DNA of 64,000 nt from Labyrinthula sp. Ha (Eukaryota; Sar; Bigyra; Labyrinthulida; Labyrinthulaceae). The notes beneath the pieces were generated by a model, which was not told the origin of the DNA, ran no database searches, and saw nothing but the letters and a program-made list of their open reading frames with translations. Of this stretch, positions 1-13,020 are shown one piece after another. The DNA lies in the NCBI GenBank assembly GCA_015227615.1, contig JAALGZ010000043.1, positions 235,642 to 299,641 on the forward strand. The letters run 5' to 3'. The position numbers and the translations under genes are program-made. Each line of letters opens with the position of its first letter. Position 1 is the stretch's first letter.

Positions 1-3000
1 ATGAAATGGGGTTGTAGCGAACACAATGAACATATTCGGATGAAGTCTTGAGCGAGCTGCAGTTGTTGATTCTATTAAGCTGGAATCGATGCTGACAGAG
101 TTCGTTCCCTTTTCTTTGATATTTCTATTCAGCTGCATCTTTGTATTTCTAGGCCCAGTGTGTTTAAAAGTGGAAAACTTTTTCTTTTGCAAAAGCAGAT
201 CCGAGTTTCTATTGAGCTCCAGGCATGTATGCATAGTTATTAGCCAGTCAGCTTTGCTGAAATATTGGCAATCGTCTAATAAGAGAATTATAAAAACGTC
301 TGGTTTTCTCAAGACGGCATTCAAAATTTCAACAAGGAAGCCCAGAGTTTGTTTGAAAGCCTCATCTACTTGACATTTCTCCCCAGCTGGGTCCCAAAGA
401 TCTAAAGCTTAGGCAAAACAAAAATATACATGAATCGCACGAAAAGTATTTCTTTGGAAGCCTTCTAAGATAAGAAGCTGCGACAGGCTTAGGTAAAAGG
501 CTTAGAACCTGGGATATAACATCGCGCCAAACAAAGGCATATCGGTGCTGATTTTGAAAAGATAAAAAATTTCACCTGTTTCATCATCTCCACACTACCA
601 CTGGCGCTGACAATAAAAAATTTAGTTGATAAACCTTTGAAACTATAGGACTCTGCCCTCCCTACTTCTTGAAACCCATTTTTCGCTGGAATGGCCCCAT
701 ATTTGCTCTTAAGTGTACCATCTAACAAGTCCAGGAAAAAGCTTTTTCCTGCACCGCTGTTTCCAATGAGACCTATGGTGGAGACAGTGCCAGACGTTTT
801 CTTGACTCCATATATTTGGAGGAGATATATATCAAGATAATAAAGTATCGTAAGGTCAAAGCGAGAGCTATAAGTTGTTACCATGGGACTAGAGTGCTCC
901 TGCAAATAAATACCACTAGTCAGCTTTGAAGGCATTTCAATGCTCAATAGGGTTTCGGCCTTCCGCTTAATAAGATAGCCCTTACTATACGCAGGTTGAA
1001 ATATTTTCACGAGTTCAACTTTTCCCTTGAGCTTAATTGGGGGCAAAGTTTCGAAGACAAGTGTAGAATCAACAACACTCACACTACTTCTTACTTCTTC
1101 ACTGCACAAAATACACCCTGTAAACTGCATATTCTTTTTCATGCTGAGCTTAGAAGCTGCCTGCATCAACCTCGCTGAGGTATTTACCACATCACCAAGA
1201 ATTGAGTACTCCCGCCTACTCCCACTTCCAACAGGCCCTGACAAAGCTTCCCCGCTGGTCAACCCGATATAACAAACTTTTCCGCGAAACTTTTCTTCAG
1301 CAAGAAGTCGTGTGATTCTCTCTAACCCCTGTTGGGCCTCCTTGTAAAGTGTTTTCGAGTGCTTACACTCATTTAGCTGGAGATGCTTTAAAATTAATGA
1401 CTCAAGTGTCCCTTCATCAAAAAGATTGTACCCTAGCTTCTCGTTACAGTACTGAAGCAAGACTTTGATTGGAAAACCAGCTAAGAAATAGTCCAAAGCT
1501 TCGGTTATTATATTGTTAAGTCGAAGGATTTTCAATTCATGTACAGCCTGTAAGGCAAAAAACATTGCCCTAGCTGGGTCATTATAATGGGTCAAAGGAG
1601 ACAATCCAAAAACCACAAGTAAAGTAGAGCCCTTGTCATCAATAAGAAACTTATTAATGCTGCCCTCTAAGCCATATACAATCTTTTGCACTATGACAAA
1701 AGTTTCCTGGACAGATTTTAATATCTTTTTGATCCTCTTTTCGGTATGAGCTACCTTAAAAGAATCTCGTATTTTTCTACGCTGTACTTTTTTCAAACCT
1801 CTTTTCCGCAAAACTCTCGCCATAGCGCGTTCAAAGTAAATCTTTACGAGATCATTTAAGAATCTGTTAGGAATACTGGATTCAAAAGCTTCCACAAAAC
1901 CACTGGAGAACATATCGTTCATTGACCTTTCACGAAAAACCTCAGCTAAAGCTTTTAGAACTTCTAGATTCAGATTTACAAAGCAAACAGCAGCTGTTCT
2001 GACTTCAGATGCCCTGTACATATAGAAAAGCAAAATATACCAGGAACTCATTTGTTGGTCAAGAAAAGGTTTCACCGCGGCTGGAACATACAACTTCAAC
2101 GCTTCAATTTCCAGCTCATGCTGAAGAAGAGTTTTTCTTACGGATATTTTCTTTAACCTTCTTCTGTTTCGTAGCAACTTCACGTAGGCATTGCTCTTAC
2201 AATGTTTCCCTATTTCTACGATTTCAACCCTATCCTGTACTTTTTCTCGCTCTGATGATTCTAAAGTCAATGAGGAGCATGTCCCCTTTTTTGGCAAGTT
2301 GGTTTTGTGGAAGGACTTCCCTGCTTTCAAAGCAAAGCTTGATCTCCTTTCCAAAGGTGCCTTGGAAGAAACACGGATTGAGCCATTCATGAACTTTTCA
2401 TCTGAGGGAAAACGCTCAAGACTTCTTCCTTGCCTAAGACCTCTAAAAAATGAGATACTGCCTTTCTTTCCTCTTAGTTTCCACTCGTTTACGTTCTTAT
2501 CAGTGAACTTCTTCATCGAGCTCTTTGGATCCAATTGTATACTATCCTTCCTCTTGATCTCTTCTCCATTAAAGTTATTTTTTATGAAATCCCATACTTG
2601 AGGTGAAACAATAGTATCTCCAGGTTTGCATAGTGCTTCACAATCAAAAGCATCTAAGAGTGCTTGTCCACAGAGTGTGTATTCAGCTCTCTTGCAAAGT
2701 CCACCTAGATGCATCATTGTCACCATCTCGCAGCCAATACCCACTTTTACCGAAAAACAGACATTTTTCGCTAACTCAGCTCCATGAAGCTCTTCTTGAA
2801 TTTCTAAAGCGCATTGGGCCGCCCTGCAGCACATGTTTTCAAGATCCAACTCTTCTTCTCCACTATTTCCTTTCTTGTATGCAGGCTGCCAGAGAGTGAT
2901 TAAAGCATCACCAGCGAATTTGATTACATCTCCACCACTTCCATTGAGCATTTTAACAATTCTTTCAAAATATCTATTCAAATAAAATCCCAACTGCTCC

Positions 3001-3242
3001 ACTCCATTTTCAGAGTTATCCGCTAGCATTTCAGTAAGAGCTGTAAATCCACTGACATCAATAAAAACAGCTACTGATTTAAAATATTGAACTGCTGGAA
3101 CATTAATCCTTCCCTGTTTCTTCTTTATATAAGCGGATATGTGTTCAGGTACAAAGTATTCTAACTGTCCCTCTTGAACATTTCCCCCTTGTCTTCCTGA
3201 AACAGGAGATGATTTGCCTATCATGCTCTCTAAATTTTTCAT
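1..3242 (-). CDS. Soluble adenylyl cyclase-like protein (ADCY10/sAC type), 3' end beyond the window
   Basis: Tandem class III cyclase followed by an NTPase domain, the layout of soluble adenylyl cyclase, which makes cAMP and is often bicarbonate/calcium-regulated and ciliary. Three exons join in frame: 3242-576, 547-430 and 401-1, giving at least 1062 residues. C1 has both metal aspartates (D62 in FIDVSGFTALTE, D112 in KFAGDALI). C2 (about 530-700) has a Lys in DDKGST and the Asn/Arg pair in GDVVNTSARL (N687, R691), so one complete catalytic site looks intact. A P-loop (GLIGNSGAGKS, about 833) follows. After the introns come HRYAFVWRDVISQ and a Walker-B-like FIILLLDDCQYF, matching the AAA/NACHT-like part of sAC. 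Without the two 28-nt introns the frame would stop at 489. The C-terminal region lies to the left of base 1. The family call is strong; actual bicarbonate regulation is not visible. Confidence 0.88.
402..429 (-). other. 28-nt intron 2 of the cyclase gene
   Basis: Begins GTATAT and ends CTTTAG on the minus strand, phase 1. Removal joins ...YFSCDS to LWDPAGEKCQVDEAF and then to the Walker-B-like segment, open to the window edge. A competing donor 11 nt upstream (GTGCGA) would give 39 nt; the 28-nt form has the better donor and the right frame. Confidence 0.75.
548..575 (-). other. 28-nt intron 1 of the cyclase gene
   Basis: Begins GTGAAA and ends AAATCAG on the minus strand, phase 0. Removal joins ...MMKQ to HRYAFVWRD, the expected sAC continuation. 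Retention leads to an early stop. Confidence 0.82.
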
Positions 3243-3540
3243 TGATATTACTTTGTTCTAACGGATTTTTCCATTCTTAGATTATTTAAGGATACTTAAG
3301 ATACTATAATTATTCTTATTGCTTATCTGTTAGAAATTATAATAGCTAATACAACATGGCATTACCCGCTAATATGTGTAGAATAAAATTGGAGAGTACA
3401 GCATGTTTTCGGAATAATATTTATCTACGCTGGCGTATAATACGCCACTCTTCCAATTCTAGCAATACCACAATTGCGCAAAATAAGAAATCAAAAAACC
3501 AACAATTAAAATTAAAATTACAAATGAAAAAGTAAGAATA

Positions 3541-3715
3541 TTCAAGGCATATCGATTTTCAAGCAAGAATGATCAAGGGAAAATGATTTTGTACGAAGCA
3601 GGGAAGAGTGACAAGGATCATCAAGCAAGAATTTTCAAGGGAAGACGAATAACGAAATTCAAGCATCGTTCAAGGATTCAAGGGAAAGCAAAATTCAAGG
3701 TTATTTTATTCAAAT
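3541..3715. repeat. Degenerate CAAGG-rich tandem repeat
   Basis: TCAAGCAAGAAT followed by TCAAGGGA occurs at 3559 and again 62 bp later at 3621. Further TTCAAGG and TTCAAGGGAAAG units follow to about 3715. The rest of the spacer lacks this density. Confidence 0.45.
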
Positions 3716-3971
3716 CAATATAAAAAGATATGAGTTCAACGAATAAGGGAAATGAAAGAAAAATAATTTTTACAGAACTAGAATATTTTGTATTAGCCTT
3801 AAACCACTTAAGTTTTAAATTTTAATTTTAAGAAAAATCTTAATCTTCTCAGTTTCAGTTTTCAAAATCATTTGTCTTAAGCTTCTAACTATGTCAGTTC
3901 ACAAATATATTTATAAACGTTCAGATGTTTTTTCAAGTTTCTGTATTCAACCTATGGAAAAAGATTTAAAT

Positions 3972-4027
3972 CCATCCTCATCTTCATCGAGGGCCGAGTG
4001 GGGAGGGAGGGCCGAGTCATGGGGGCG
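3972..4027 (+). repeat. GC-rich dispersed repeat, copy A
   Basis: Starts CCATCCTCATCTTCATC and continues into a G-rich stretch with two GGCCGAGT motifs. The first 17 nt are identical to the reverse complement of 13702-13718, and the following ~35 nt are recognisably related (GCCGAGT versus GCTGAGT, CCGAGTCATG versus CCGAGTAATG). Confidence 0.5.
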
Positions 4028-6542
4028 ATTTTTAAAGACGCGGTAAGCATGAAAGGCTCTCCGCTACGCTAAGGTCAGGAAAATTTACATTTTATTGTGT
4101 TTTAACTTTAAGAGGTATCAAGTAAATATTAAGTGTACTTCACTTTTTCCTCTGCCCCCTCTATATTTTGTCTAAGTATGGGCTGGGGTTCATAGTGTTG
4201 TGCTTTGAAGTTCTGCTATTAAGCTTCCGTTAAGCTTTATGGAATTCCATTAAAAATTACTACCGGTACGCTATTTCCTTATCGCCTTAAAACCCCGTAC
4301 AAACCCTAACGGAAGAGTGGCGTTTTTAACTCTGGAGTGTAAGAATCCGGTTCCCATGTTTTCACTTCAGCGTTTCTCACGTCATTATTTTCAATGATTT
4401 TTTCAAATTTCCCAAAATATAATGGCGAAAGTTAAAATCTAAACTAAAATATAGTCGAAAAGATAAATGTTAAAAGATCAACGAAGATGAATTTTAAGTA
4501 AAGGGGAGACTAAGGAAAGCTTCCAAGCTGTCCTCAATTGTATCAAAGTACAAGAATATATTGTGCTTTGTCATAGATTAACGAAAATATCAACATATAA
4601 AAGTATCAAGTCAACTAAAAGTCCAAGTTTTTTACCTGCGTATCAGAGAACTCAAACTAAGAACAAGAAGAACTCATGCTTAAGATGAAGTCAAAGAGAA
4701 GACTCCATCGACTCTATTGTTAGCTACTGAAATGTAACACATGCTAGAAGAGCGTTCAATAATTATTCGAAGCTGATCCGAAGTGGATCATCTCAAGGAG
4801 CCATCAGACAAGGCTTCGATGGAGGTGATGATAAATGTTTCCCCTTTTGACCGTGTACAGGTTTAAGTACAGCTATTAGAAAGTATGCTTTGGTAAGATA
4901 AAGGGCTTTCTAATTCAAGGATGAACAAAAGGATTAGAGTCATTTCATATTTCTTAAATAGTGGTGAGAATCGTAATGTAAAAGTGTATGGTTGAAAGGT
5001 TTGAAATGTGTCTGTATTCGTTAAATGAAAATAGTTATGAAAAAAACAAGAAGAGGGTTTTAAAATTGAAAGGTATGTTTGTACCGTTGGAGACTTGTAA
5101 ATGTTTTAAATTGAAACAGACTTTTTGATTAAAGGGTTAGTTACAGAAATTACTCTTTCGATTTTTAATTAGGAGGTTGGGTGGTCTACCATTTCTGTTT
5201 AGATCAATGAAAGTTATGATTTCAATTTAAACCAAACCGGTACAAGGTTCTAGTTTTAGCTCAAAAATATTTCAAGAGGTGAGAGAGTGTAGCTGGCTTA
5301 CATTCAAAACATATACTCCACGGAGGGGTTGAGGCAGAATCCGAAGTTTGAAATTAAAAAGTCCAAATTAAAGATTTGAATTGGAGAAGAGGAAGCTCAA
5401 ACTTCAAGAGAAAAATATTGTTAAAGATTAGGAATGAAAGCTTGGACGTGAAGCATTAGCCTCGACCTCGACATCTCCCTTGAATTTTGTGTTTTTTATG
5501 ACAGGTGATATTTTATTCAGTGGCCACTTTTGTAAAAAACTTTTTTGATGAGCAGAAAACTTCTGAAATGCACCATCTAAATTTTAACTTAAAGACATTC
5601 ACATCATTTGGGCTGCAGCAAAAGCGTTTCTCCATTGTTCATCGGAATGAGAAAGTTCGGTGCAAAGCAACTAAAATATCGACAGGAACCTTGAATATTT
5701 TGATAATAATTTATTTGGAGCTTTTAGGTTTTTCAACTTTGGGTCATGAACATTAAACTCCGTTGTGTCAGACACCGATACAGGAAGTCTACCAAGACTT
5801 GTAAAAAATTTTTATGTAAAAGATGATCTTGACATTTCCATCTTCCAGGAAAAAAATAATTTTCTAGATTGTAGGCTAGTGTTTATTAGTACATACACTA
5901 CCAAACTGTTTGCAGGAAGATGCATGTTCTTCCACTTAGAATATGAACATGTAAGAACAATATTTCCTTTCTCCTCGCAAAGATTTACGATGTACGATAT
6001 TTTACCTTACTGATCAAAAAACTTTAGCTTCAGTTTCAAATCTTTCTGTTGGGATAAAGTAACTATAAACTTCACAATGTTTATCTTGAAAAATTAGAGG
6101 ATCCCATCAGATAAGGAGGAATCTTTGCAACTCAGTCTTTCAATTTATACAGGATTTCTTAGTTCAAACTTGTTAATAAGATCACCTTGATTAGTTACCA
6201 CTTATCCAAAATACCTCCCCTTTGTGATATTTCTAACTCTTCTTTAGATATAAACTGACGGTGAGTGGGCTTGACCTGTTAAATGAATTTGCTTAAAGAA
6301 ATAAAATCTTCTGAGTAAATGTCCAGCAAATAGTATTCTTCTCCTTTTTATTTCCTAAGAAAACTATACTGGACATTATTTGGAAAAATTGTTAAACGAT
6401 CTTTAACAGAAGGGACGAGGCTTGAGAGAGGTACAAAGATTTCTAATATCGTTTTAGGTGCACTGTTGTGGAAGGTAACTGAATTTTTCCCAGATAATAA
6501 AGTTTGGCAAGATCCAAGCGATGTTAGAACATGATTAACACA

Positions 6543-6890
6543 TTACACATGATTTGCATTTAAGTCTCTAACTATTCGAGGTAGAGCTTTGGGTCCATAG
6601 CTCATGAATTCTTTGACGTTTCCCAAGCGAAGTACTTTGAGGCCTTTGATGATATCCGGGCGATCTCGGTTTCCATAAAAGTACATTGAAAAAATGTATT
6701 CATAAGATAATGCACATTTAAAGGAAAATAACAAGCACTTGCAGCCCGAAATATCTTGTGTTGTATCAATTTGCATACAGTGGGAATAGATACCAGCAAG
6801 GTGTTTTTGAATATTAATTTGATATGTTAGTCCATTTAATTGTGCTCGATCATTTGTAGTTTTGTTGAAATAAATCTTAGGAAAATTCAT
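6543..6890 (-). other. Unassigned 115-codon open frame
   Basis: ATG-started open frame of 115 codons in otherwise empty DNA. It has five Cys and many aromatic residues but no domain I recognise. No splice-linked continuation was found. It may be a lineage-specific gene, a decayed fragment or chance. Confidence 0.2.
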
Positions 6891-9800
6891 CTCGGGTCAA
6901 ACATAAATCACCACATTTATATCTCCTGTATCTTTTCTTTTAGTTTGCCCTTCTTAAGCTTTCTTATAGTTAACTATTTATTAAATAAAATGCATGGGAA
7001 TTCTCTTAAGAGAAATAATTCTGCGTGACTGGTATTTGTATCTGCCTTCCCAGATTCTTGAATTAAAGTAATTCCATTGACAGTGATCTATGAGACATAC
7101 TTACTTATATTAAAATCCCTTTTAAGCCCATGTCCAAGGTGTCTAATGTTAATTATAATGATAATGTAGACCTTTCTTGCCAGGCTAAGCTGAATGCTTA
7201 CTTTCAAAGAAAAATTTCTTAGTTTCAGACTTAGTTTTGCATCTGTGAAATCTTCTATTACTTGAAGCAAATCTATCCACTGGATCTACCTTTCAGATAT
7301 AGTAAGAGCTCTTCTTTGACAACTTAAATCGAAATACAACATACGTTCTTATTGTCTCCACCAATTCATCATCTGAAATATAACTTTACAGTGTCCAAGT
7401 ATCATCTAGGTTTATTTTTTGTTGTTTCTTAATACCCTTTCTTATGTTTTTTAACCTTTTATTTGGATCTGTATTTATTTATGTTTGAAATTTTATTTAA
7501 GAAGTTTTGTGGTTCTTAATGGCCGAAAACATGAATCAGCCAATCAGATCATGTGAAGTGACAAACCCCTGGGTTAAGAAACCCGGTGCCTAATTGGAGT
7601 TTAATTTCTTATGTAGCTAAGAAAATAAGATAATACTCGGACTTAGATATTTTGAGAATGAGACTGAAGAGTACTTTCAGTTCCAATATAGGCTATCATC
7701 ACTAGCTCTTTGATTACTGAGGTATGTGACAATACTCTCTGTTATCTCTTTCTCTCATTAATAGAACTTCACATTTGTATGATTACTTTGATTATTATGC
7801 GCTAGTTATTATCTATAGAAGGTCATACTTAGCCTGTGATTATATTGCAAAGTAGCTTTTTAGGGAAATATCTATGTAAGTAGGAATTTCGGGCAATTAC
7901 TTAATGTTTGAGCAATACACTGACCAGAAGGAAAAGTCCTCTTAAGGTAATAAGGGTTCAAGAAACAATAAAAAAATAACTAAAAACGTTAGCAAACAAG
8001 AAAACCGGCTTCCACTAGAGAAAGGATAAGTTAATCAAAGATCAAAATAATAATATTATAGTGATAAAGGTGATGCTGCTTTCGATATGCTATAGTGTTC
8101 TTTCGCTATGTTGCTAAAAATCACCGAGATATACTCTTTTTGAGCTATATTTCAGTTACATACTCAAATAAATAGTTCTAGTAACTATATATTCTACTTA
8201 AATAGAGCGAGGTATCTTTAGTCTATAGGAAGAGCATCATAAAAGTGGTGATCATACCTTCATTGCATCTTCATTGTTCTAAGTAAAGGTACTTTTAAGC
8301 GCTTGTAACTCGTGAACGCTCCGTCAGCTGGTAAGCAATATGTAAGCTTGTGCTCGATTATTTAAACGCGCTCTAATAGCAGATAAGATGAGATGAATTT
8401 ACTTCGTTGTAAAAAAAACTGGTTTAATTAAGTCAAGTAATATCCTGTACTATTGAGCACACATTCTGCATGCAAGACTTTACCATGGTTTTGAAGAAAG
8501 AGACCATGCAACATTAAGAGTCCAGATTGTAACAGTAGGAGAAACCAAACTAGTAGCAAGTTAATAAATGATGGGTTTCTTAAATAATAAAGAATTTGTT
8601 CCTAAACTATGGTTCATAGTTGTGTATGCAATTGATACATTCGGCATTGTGGACCACGGTTTATTGCTCGTGTTGGTACTAGTAACTATCTTTTTCACGT
8701 AATGTAATACTCCCAGTCTAGTTACATTGTAGAAAATTAAAATAGTTAATAATATACCTTAGATATTCGGAAAAGTAACTTCTTTAAGAAGATAATATTT
8801 CTTTTAGAAAAATTATGGATACCACAGCGGCAAGAGCATCTGAATTAAAGCATATGTCGTACTCCACTGGTTTGAAAAGCACTGAATCTACAACCTAGTC
8901 AAGAATCATGATACTGATTTCCAGGCATCCTTTTACAGGTATAAAAATATTCTTTATTAGCATTCACGGAGTTGTAATTACACTTGCGATGAAGGATTCA
9001 GTAGTTAATTAGGTTCTGCTAGTTATACAAAGTAATTTCTCATTGGGGCGTATTTCGCGGTTTCTTGGGAATTTTTCGTGTTACTTAGTGAGTTTCGATG
9101 TCACATTCAATACTGAATAAGGCATTCATTGAGAACTTCGAGTTCTGTACCTAAGCATTCAGGATCTTAGAAAGCTATATAATTTTCTGTGAACGAGTTT
9201 GCGTATGCTTAATTTGTCGATGAGGGACTTTCTTTTATCTGTATCAGTAGGATCTAGTGGCACTCTGAGCAGTCAACTAGTTGCGAAGACAAGCGTAAGA
9301 GCATCGTCAAGAAACGGAAACCACCTCTAAAATGAAAATTAACTTCTGAGGTTGGAGAAATGTTACAAATTAGGATATGGGCGCACTATGATCAAAGTAG
9401 CGATTCTAATAAAGCAAAGTGTATCTTCAATGTTAACATAATAAGCGTTTTTTCAGAGAGGAGTCAAGACGTATTAGTGAAATAATAACCAAGGGGTAAG
9501 CTCTTTAAGAGTTAATAATACTAAGAAGCACTGGTTAATCTAAAGCTGAATTCAAAGTTAAGCCAGAATAAATAGATAATCTTAATTTAGCACTCCAGGA
9601 GAGAATTCCAATACCAGGCTTATCGCTTAGGCTTCATCTATTCGACGGTTCTTAAAGAACTATATAATGGAGAATTGCAAGTTATATTTTGACCTTTTTT
9701 AGCGCTTATTTTAGGTGAACTGTTGCAGGGATTCTACCTATAGTTAAGATGCTAGGAAACAAATCTACAAGTACCCACCTAGATGTTCCAATATGAACAA

Positions 9801-10701
9801 GATAGTTTTTTACTAGATTTGTAACCTATTAAATCAGCAGCTAAGGATCAACTTCCGTAATTGGCTGGAAAATTTGTACCTGCTTTATTGAAAATGATCG
9901 GATACCTCCTCTAGTTTGTTTCTTAGATCATTTATAGCACACCAAGAGTGTTGTCATATTTTCCTAGAGAATATATCTTATGCCATTAGTATAAGTGTGT
10001 TTAAAGGGCACAATATTTTGAAGTGAAGAAATAGTTTATTATTGTGTACATGCTAGGAAACACTGTAGGCTAGTACCTTGTTTTAGCAGTTGCTAAACAG
10101 AGACAAAAGCAACAAGAGTTAATTATACCAATATTAGAGCTATTTTACTACGGATTAACTATACACCTTACAATGCACAAAGAAAACTTATGTATATAGT
10201 AAGAGTATTGAGCTCAACGAAAAGTTTTGCTATGCCATGGTAATTATGATCTCTTTCATCTAAGATCCTTGGAGAAATAGAATTCTCCGTAATCAATTAG
10301 GGTCAAGAAACTAGAAAGTGTTAATAATATTAGGAGTAGGCAAAGGGAAAGGAAGTTTTAATCACTTTTGTCGGTCGAGTTTTACTGCACCAATGTTATT
10401 GAAAGTTACTGTTCTAGATATTACTTATCCTTTTATTTCAACGTGTTCCTGGTATTGAGACTTTTACTCTCATGAAGATATACTTAAGGAAAATTCCGAG
10501 TATGAAAAAACTATTTTCCTTCTATTGATTTAACTCTTGTTGTTTAAACAGATCTCTCACATGATATGTATTGATTCTGCGAAAACTAAAATCTAGAAAT
10601 ATCCCAGTACGAAAATTTCAAGAACATGAATACTTGATTTACATCCTAATAAATTATATACTATAACTCTCTATATCCTAAAGGAAAATATTTTTTGAAA
10701 C

Positions 10702-12263
10702 CTAAATAGAAGATCTATGAGATATTTCATAAGCTTGTCGTTTATAATCGCGTTTTCCTTTTATTCTCCAAACTAAATAAACTGGAATAACCATAGCAAA
10801 AGAACCAATAAAAAAAGAAAACTGTCTACCTGTAAATAAATCCCCTTCATATCTTTCTGGTGGAATAGTTGATACAAAAGTTAAACTTGCCATATTTATC
10901 AAAGTTCTATCTATTCCAACAATATGTCCTTGTAAAGCAATATTATGATCATAAACATATTCTACTTTTAGTTCATAAACACTAATTTGCCAAATAAGAT
11001 ATGCATCTAAAGCAATAGCAACTCCAATTAAGAATAATATATCAAAAAAGTATATATCAAAAAATAAGCATATTGTACAAAGTAACCAACAACTTGCACC
11101 TAAAGAATATCCAGCAAGCGTAAACTCATAAAAGTTTTTTTGTTTACCAAGTTTTTTTCCAAGAATATAAGAAAGAGGAATAGCAATAATAATAGATAAG
11201 CCAGCAGCAATAACAGCATAATCACTTACAGAAGGAGGAACTATTCTTGAAACCGTTACAAAGGCAAGATTAACAGGACCAGCTATAAGAAAATCAGCAA
11301 AGCAAAGAGTTGCATAATTTGAATGAGAAAACATAGTTTTTATAGCTTTTGGAAAAGAAATACTATTTTTAATATTTGCCGTTGGTCCAGGTTTAATAGA
11401 AGGTTTCTCACGAATAATAATAACTCCAAGAAATCCAACAAAACTTACAAGAATAGCTAAAACAAGGTTCATACTATAAAATAAAAAAAATAATAAAATA
11501 TATACAATTCAATATCAGTTTCAGCAAAACAACAAAATTGTTCTTCTGCTTCTTCAGTACATAAATATCCACCAGATTTTTCATCAAAGGTAAAATTAGA
11601 TATTTCAAATTGAATAATAAAATCTTCTTTACAACTTTTTAAAGTAATATCTATAATATCTTCACCAGTTGTAAAAAATACTCCTAACATTAAACTAGCA
11701 CCATTTCCAAGAACTCCAACTATAGCACCAATAGCTATTGCTATAGGTCTTTCAACTGGTGGAAACCAATGAGCAACAACACGAAGTGTACAACACACTA
11801 TCATAGTATGACATAAAGAAGAAAATACTTTAGTTACTATAATAATATTGAAATTATCTTTTGCAAAATAAAATAACCAACTATTAGCAGCACTTAATAA
11901 ACCACCTAAAACCATAATATTTAAGCCATATTTTGAAACAAAATAACCACTTAAAGGATAGAAAAATAAAGAAAGAATATTTCCTAATACTGTTAGAAAA
12001 TCTATCCCTAATTCGTTTGGTGGATTAAACTCATTCGTTGTATCATAAAATTCTGCAAACTCTGGAACTAAAGCAAGATATCTACTTCCTTGTAAACCTG
12101 AGCAAAAGTAAAGAGAAGCAAACACAGTTATTACAGCCCAACGATATGGAAACACTTTGTATTCAGTTTGTTTACTTAGGCTATCTCCTTTTTTTGTTGA
12201 TAATTTGTCTATCTCCTGGTCCTCTTGTAGGGATATTGGTGTTGGTTCTAATTCATTTAACAT
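10702..12263 (-). CDS. Major facilitator superfamily transporter, SLC49 (FLVCR-like)
   Basis: Two exons (12263-11506 and 11473-10702) join across a 32-nt intron to give 509 residues. The protein has an acidic cytosolic N-terminus and many hydrophobic segments spread over both halves, as in a 12-helix MFS carrier. The opening YRWAVITVFASLYFCSG and the later VAHWFPPVERPIAIAIGAIV resemble FLVCR/DIRC2-type SLC49 carriers, whose reported substrates include haem, choline and pyridoxine. Substrate cannot be read from the sequence. A Cys-containing loop (residues about 215-250) lies between the halves. Third codon positions are almost all A or T, more so than in the cyclase or CFAP44 genes. The gene is isolated, with over 7 kb of spacer on each side. 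Start is the only suitable ATG (12263). Confidence 0.83.
11474..11505 (-). other. 32-nt intron of the MFS transporter gene
   Basis: Begins GTATATATTT and ends ATTTTATAG on the minus strand, phase 2. Removal joins two MFS halves in frame (..ETDIE-F-MNLVLAIL..). Without it the first half ends shortly after at 11469. Confidence 0.85.
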
Positions 12264-12329
12264 TATACTTGTATTTTAATAAAGCAATGAATTTTCTTTG
12301 TGTATTTTCTTATGAACTCCTCTCTTAGA

Positions 12330-13020
12330 CTGATTCTTAAGAAGACCCGCTGTTTTTGTAATAGCAGTCAGAATTACGTTTACATACCCAGTAATAGATG
12401 TTAACAAAAAATAGAAATATATTTATTCTTTATAAGAAATTAATTGAGATCTCGTTTAAGATTTTAATTAATATGTAAAATTAATATTAACATAATAAAA
12501 AGTTATAATAAATATATTACCATTATATAACAATATATATAATAACTAAACTTATATATATATATATATATATATATTAAGGATAATTTATTACTGGTAT
12601 ATTAACGATTTGTTATTACAATAGATTTCTAATTTTTTTTTTAACGAGAGTTTATTATTGATTTTTTTTTTTTAAACTCATATAAATTTGTCTCATTATA
12701 TAATATAAGGATGATACAAATTTAGAACTATTATTATAAAGGACATTTTCCAAAAAAAAAAAAAATATCACAATTAAATTGGTAATTCTATAAATATGAA
12801 AATTAATATAAAATTGAATAACATATTATTTAGATAGTTATACTTTATCAGAGTTATTAGTTAAATAAATATGGAAAGAACAAAAAAAAACATGAACCGC
12901 TTGCTAAAATTAAATTAACACATCATCTAATTAAAATCTTCATTATAACTTTTTTTTTATTAAATAATATAATGAATATTCTAGTTAAAATAAAAGATTG
13001 CAAATTTGTACTATTTATTC
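12330..13020. repeat. Extremely AT-rich low-complexity block with (TA)n tract
   Basis: Nearly all A/T, with A- and T-runs of 8-13 nt and a pure (TA)n tract at 12553-12577. It begins about 70 bp upstream of the MFS start and ends abruptly near 13020, where base composition returns to that of the rest of the spacer. Confidence 0.7.

Larger units (their letters stand above)
3442..4323. mobile_element. Possible 882-bp non-autonomous element bounded by inverted repeats
   Basis: ACGCCACTCTTCC at 3442-3454 reappears as its exact reverse complement GGAAGAGTGGCGT at 4311-4323. The interval has no coding frame and contains the CAAGG-rich repeat and the GC-rich patch. The shared ends are only 13 nt and no target-site duplication is certain, so this is a candidate. 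Confidence 0.3.
3243..10701. other. 7.5-kb gene-poor spacer
   Basis: No frame here has a recognisable domain, and I saw no tRNA or snRNA. It holds a 17-nt perfect palindrome (3431-3447), a possible inverted-repeat element (3442-4323), a degenerate CAAGG-rich repeat (3541-3715), a GC-rich patch with an inverted relative at 13.7 kb, and a few anonymous open frames (for example 5505-5756 and 6543-6890). From about 7.3 kb to 10.7 kb nothing stands out. Confidence 0.6.

Noticed and set aside
2009-2601. Two plus-strand frames of 127 and 136 codons
   Set aside because: They lie antisense inside the continuous cyclase exon and have no domain of their own.
5505-6013. Two adjacent open frames as a small gene
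   Set aside because: Both begin at GTG, show no domain, and cannot be joined by a GT..AG segment of the size seen here.
10702-12263. Frameshift or assembly error splitting the MFS gene
   Set aside because: A 32-nt segment with GT..AG ends restores the frame and matches eight other introns of the same size.
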